A DNA stretch of 64,000 nucleotides from SKPT01 sp040905445 (lineage in GTDB: Bacteria > Planctomycetota > Phycisphaerae > Phycisphaerales > Phycisphaeraceae). The translations under genes and the position numbers were made by a program. Positions 62,237 through 64,000 of this stretch are shown here, piece after piece. The notes beneath the pieces are model-generated. The model searched no databases and had not been told where the DNA came from. It was given only the letters and a program-made list of their open reading frames with translations. The DNA lies in assembly GCA_040905445.1 (NCBI GenBank), contig JBBDRN010000025.1, positions 1 to 64,000 of the forward strand, in the 5' to 3' direction. The first letter of the stretch is position 1. Each line of letters begins with the position of its first letter.

Positions 62237-64000
<1,764 letters not shown>

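Overview
The window is GC-rich, gene-dense bacterial chromosome. Several features together suggest a planctomycete, most likely of the Phycisphaerae group: an exosortase fused to an EpsI domain inside a polysaccharide locus, several sulfotransferases, intergenic repeats of the 'accacagaggcacagag' and 'aaccgcgaagg' type, rpoB without rplJ/rplL upstream, and a Skp-like protein. This placement is inference from gene content; no rRNA is present.

Layout. 1-1864: leftward tsaC-like gene (cut by the window edge) and gpsA. 2160-14155: rightward envelope-polysaccharide operon made of an SLBB export lipoprotein, exosortase-EpsI, a giant TPR protein, a Wzz/BY-kinase-like protein with a damaged P-loop, and a WecA-like phosphoglycosyltransferase. 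14509-16804: rpsB, tsf and a convergent ptsN. 17025-25117: sulfation/glycan island with a GT4 glycosyltransferase, a degenerate ABC exporter, three sulfotransferases and one unrecognised protein. 25181-28061: secreted amidase, an unrecognised protein, crcB and cysH. 28110-34163: giant OstA/LptC-like protein, tyrS, a DUF502 membrane protein and hpf. 34228-35141: second ptsN and HPr. 35142-35518: gene-free stretch packed with inverted repeats and a second copy of the cysH 3' end. 35519-40726: phosphomannomutase, CPBP protease, purQ, yihY, ruvX. 41019-48009: sugar cassette with a GH3 glycosidase, cupin phosphoglucose isomerase, type I phosphomannose isomerase, ROK kinase and rpiB. 48104-55341: PhyH oxygenase, PHP hydrolase, YbaK-like deacylase, an unrecognised secreted protein, HD hydrolase, proC, tyrA, accA. 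55650-57304: small lipoprotein, Skp-like protein, DUF1992 protein and a small membrane protein. 57674-64000: rpoB, a two-gene HEPN cassette, and the first 588 codons of rpoC.

How the genes fit together. The first 25 kb looks like a system that initiates, polymerises, sulfates and exports a surface glycan; the exosortase probably anchors proteins made elsewhere. The sugar cassette feeds hexose phosphates, and phosphomannomutase links fructose-6-P/mannose-6-P to nucleotide sugars for such a glycan. hpf, two ptsN genes and HPr form a regulatory phosphotransfer set with no sugar permease in view.

Most unusual points: (1) a 70-bp inverted-repeat element present five times, always beside a gene 3' end, whose terminal TAG is the in-frame stop codon of four genes; (2) a HEPN-type gene pair wedged between rpoB and rpoC; (3) an ABC exporter without a recognisable nucleotide site, coupled to a glycosyltransferase and a sulfotransferase; (4) a BY-kinase-like protein with Ala at the Walker A lysine position; (5) nested repeat nests that also form gene 3' ends; (6) a 62-bp copy of the cysH 3' end 7.4 kb away.
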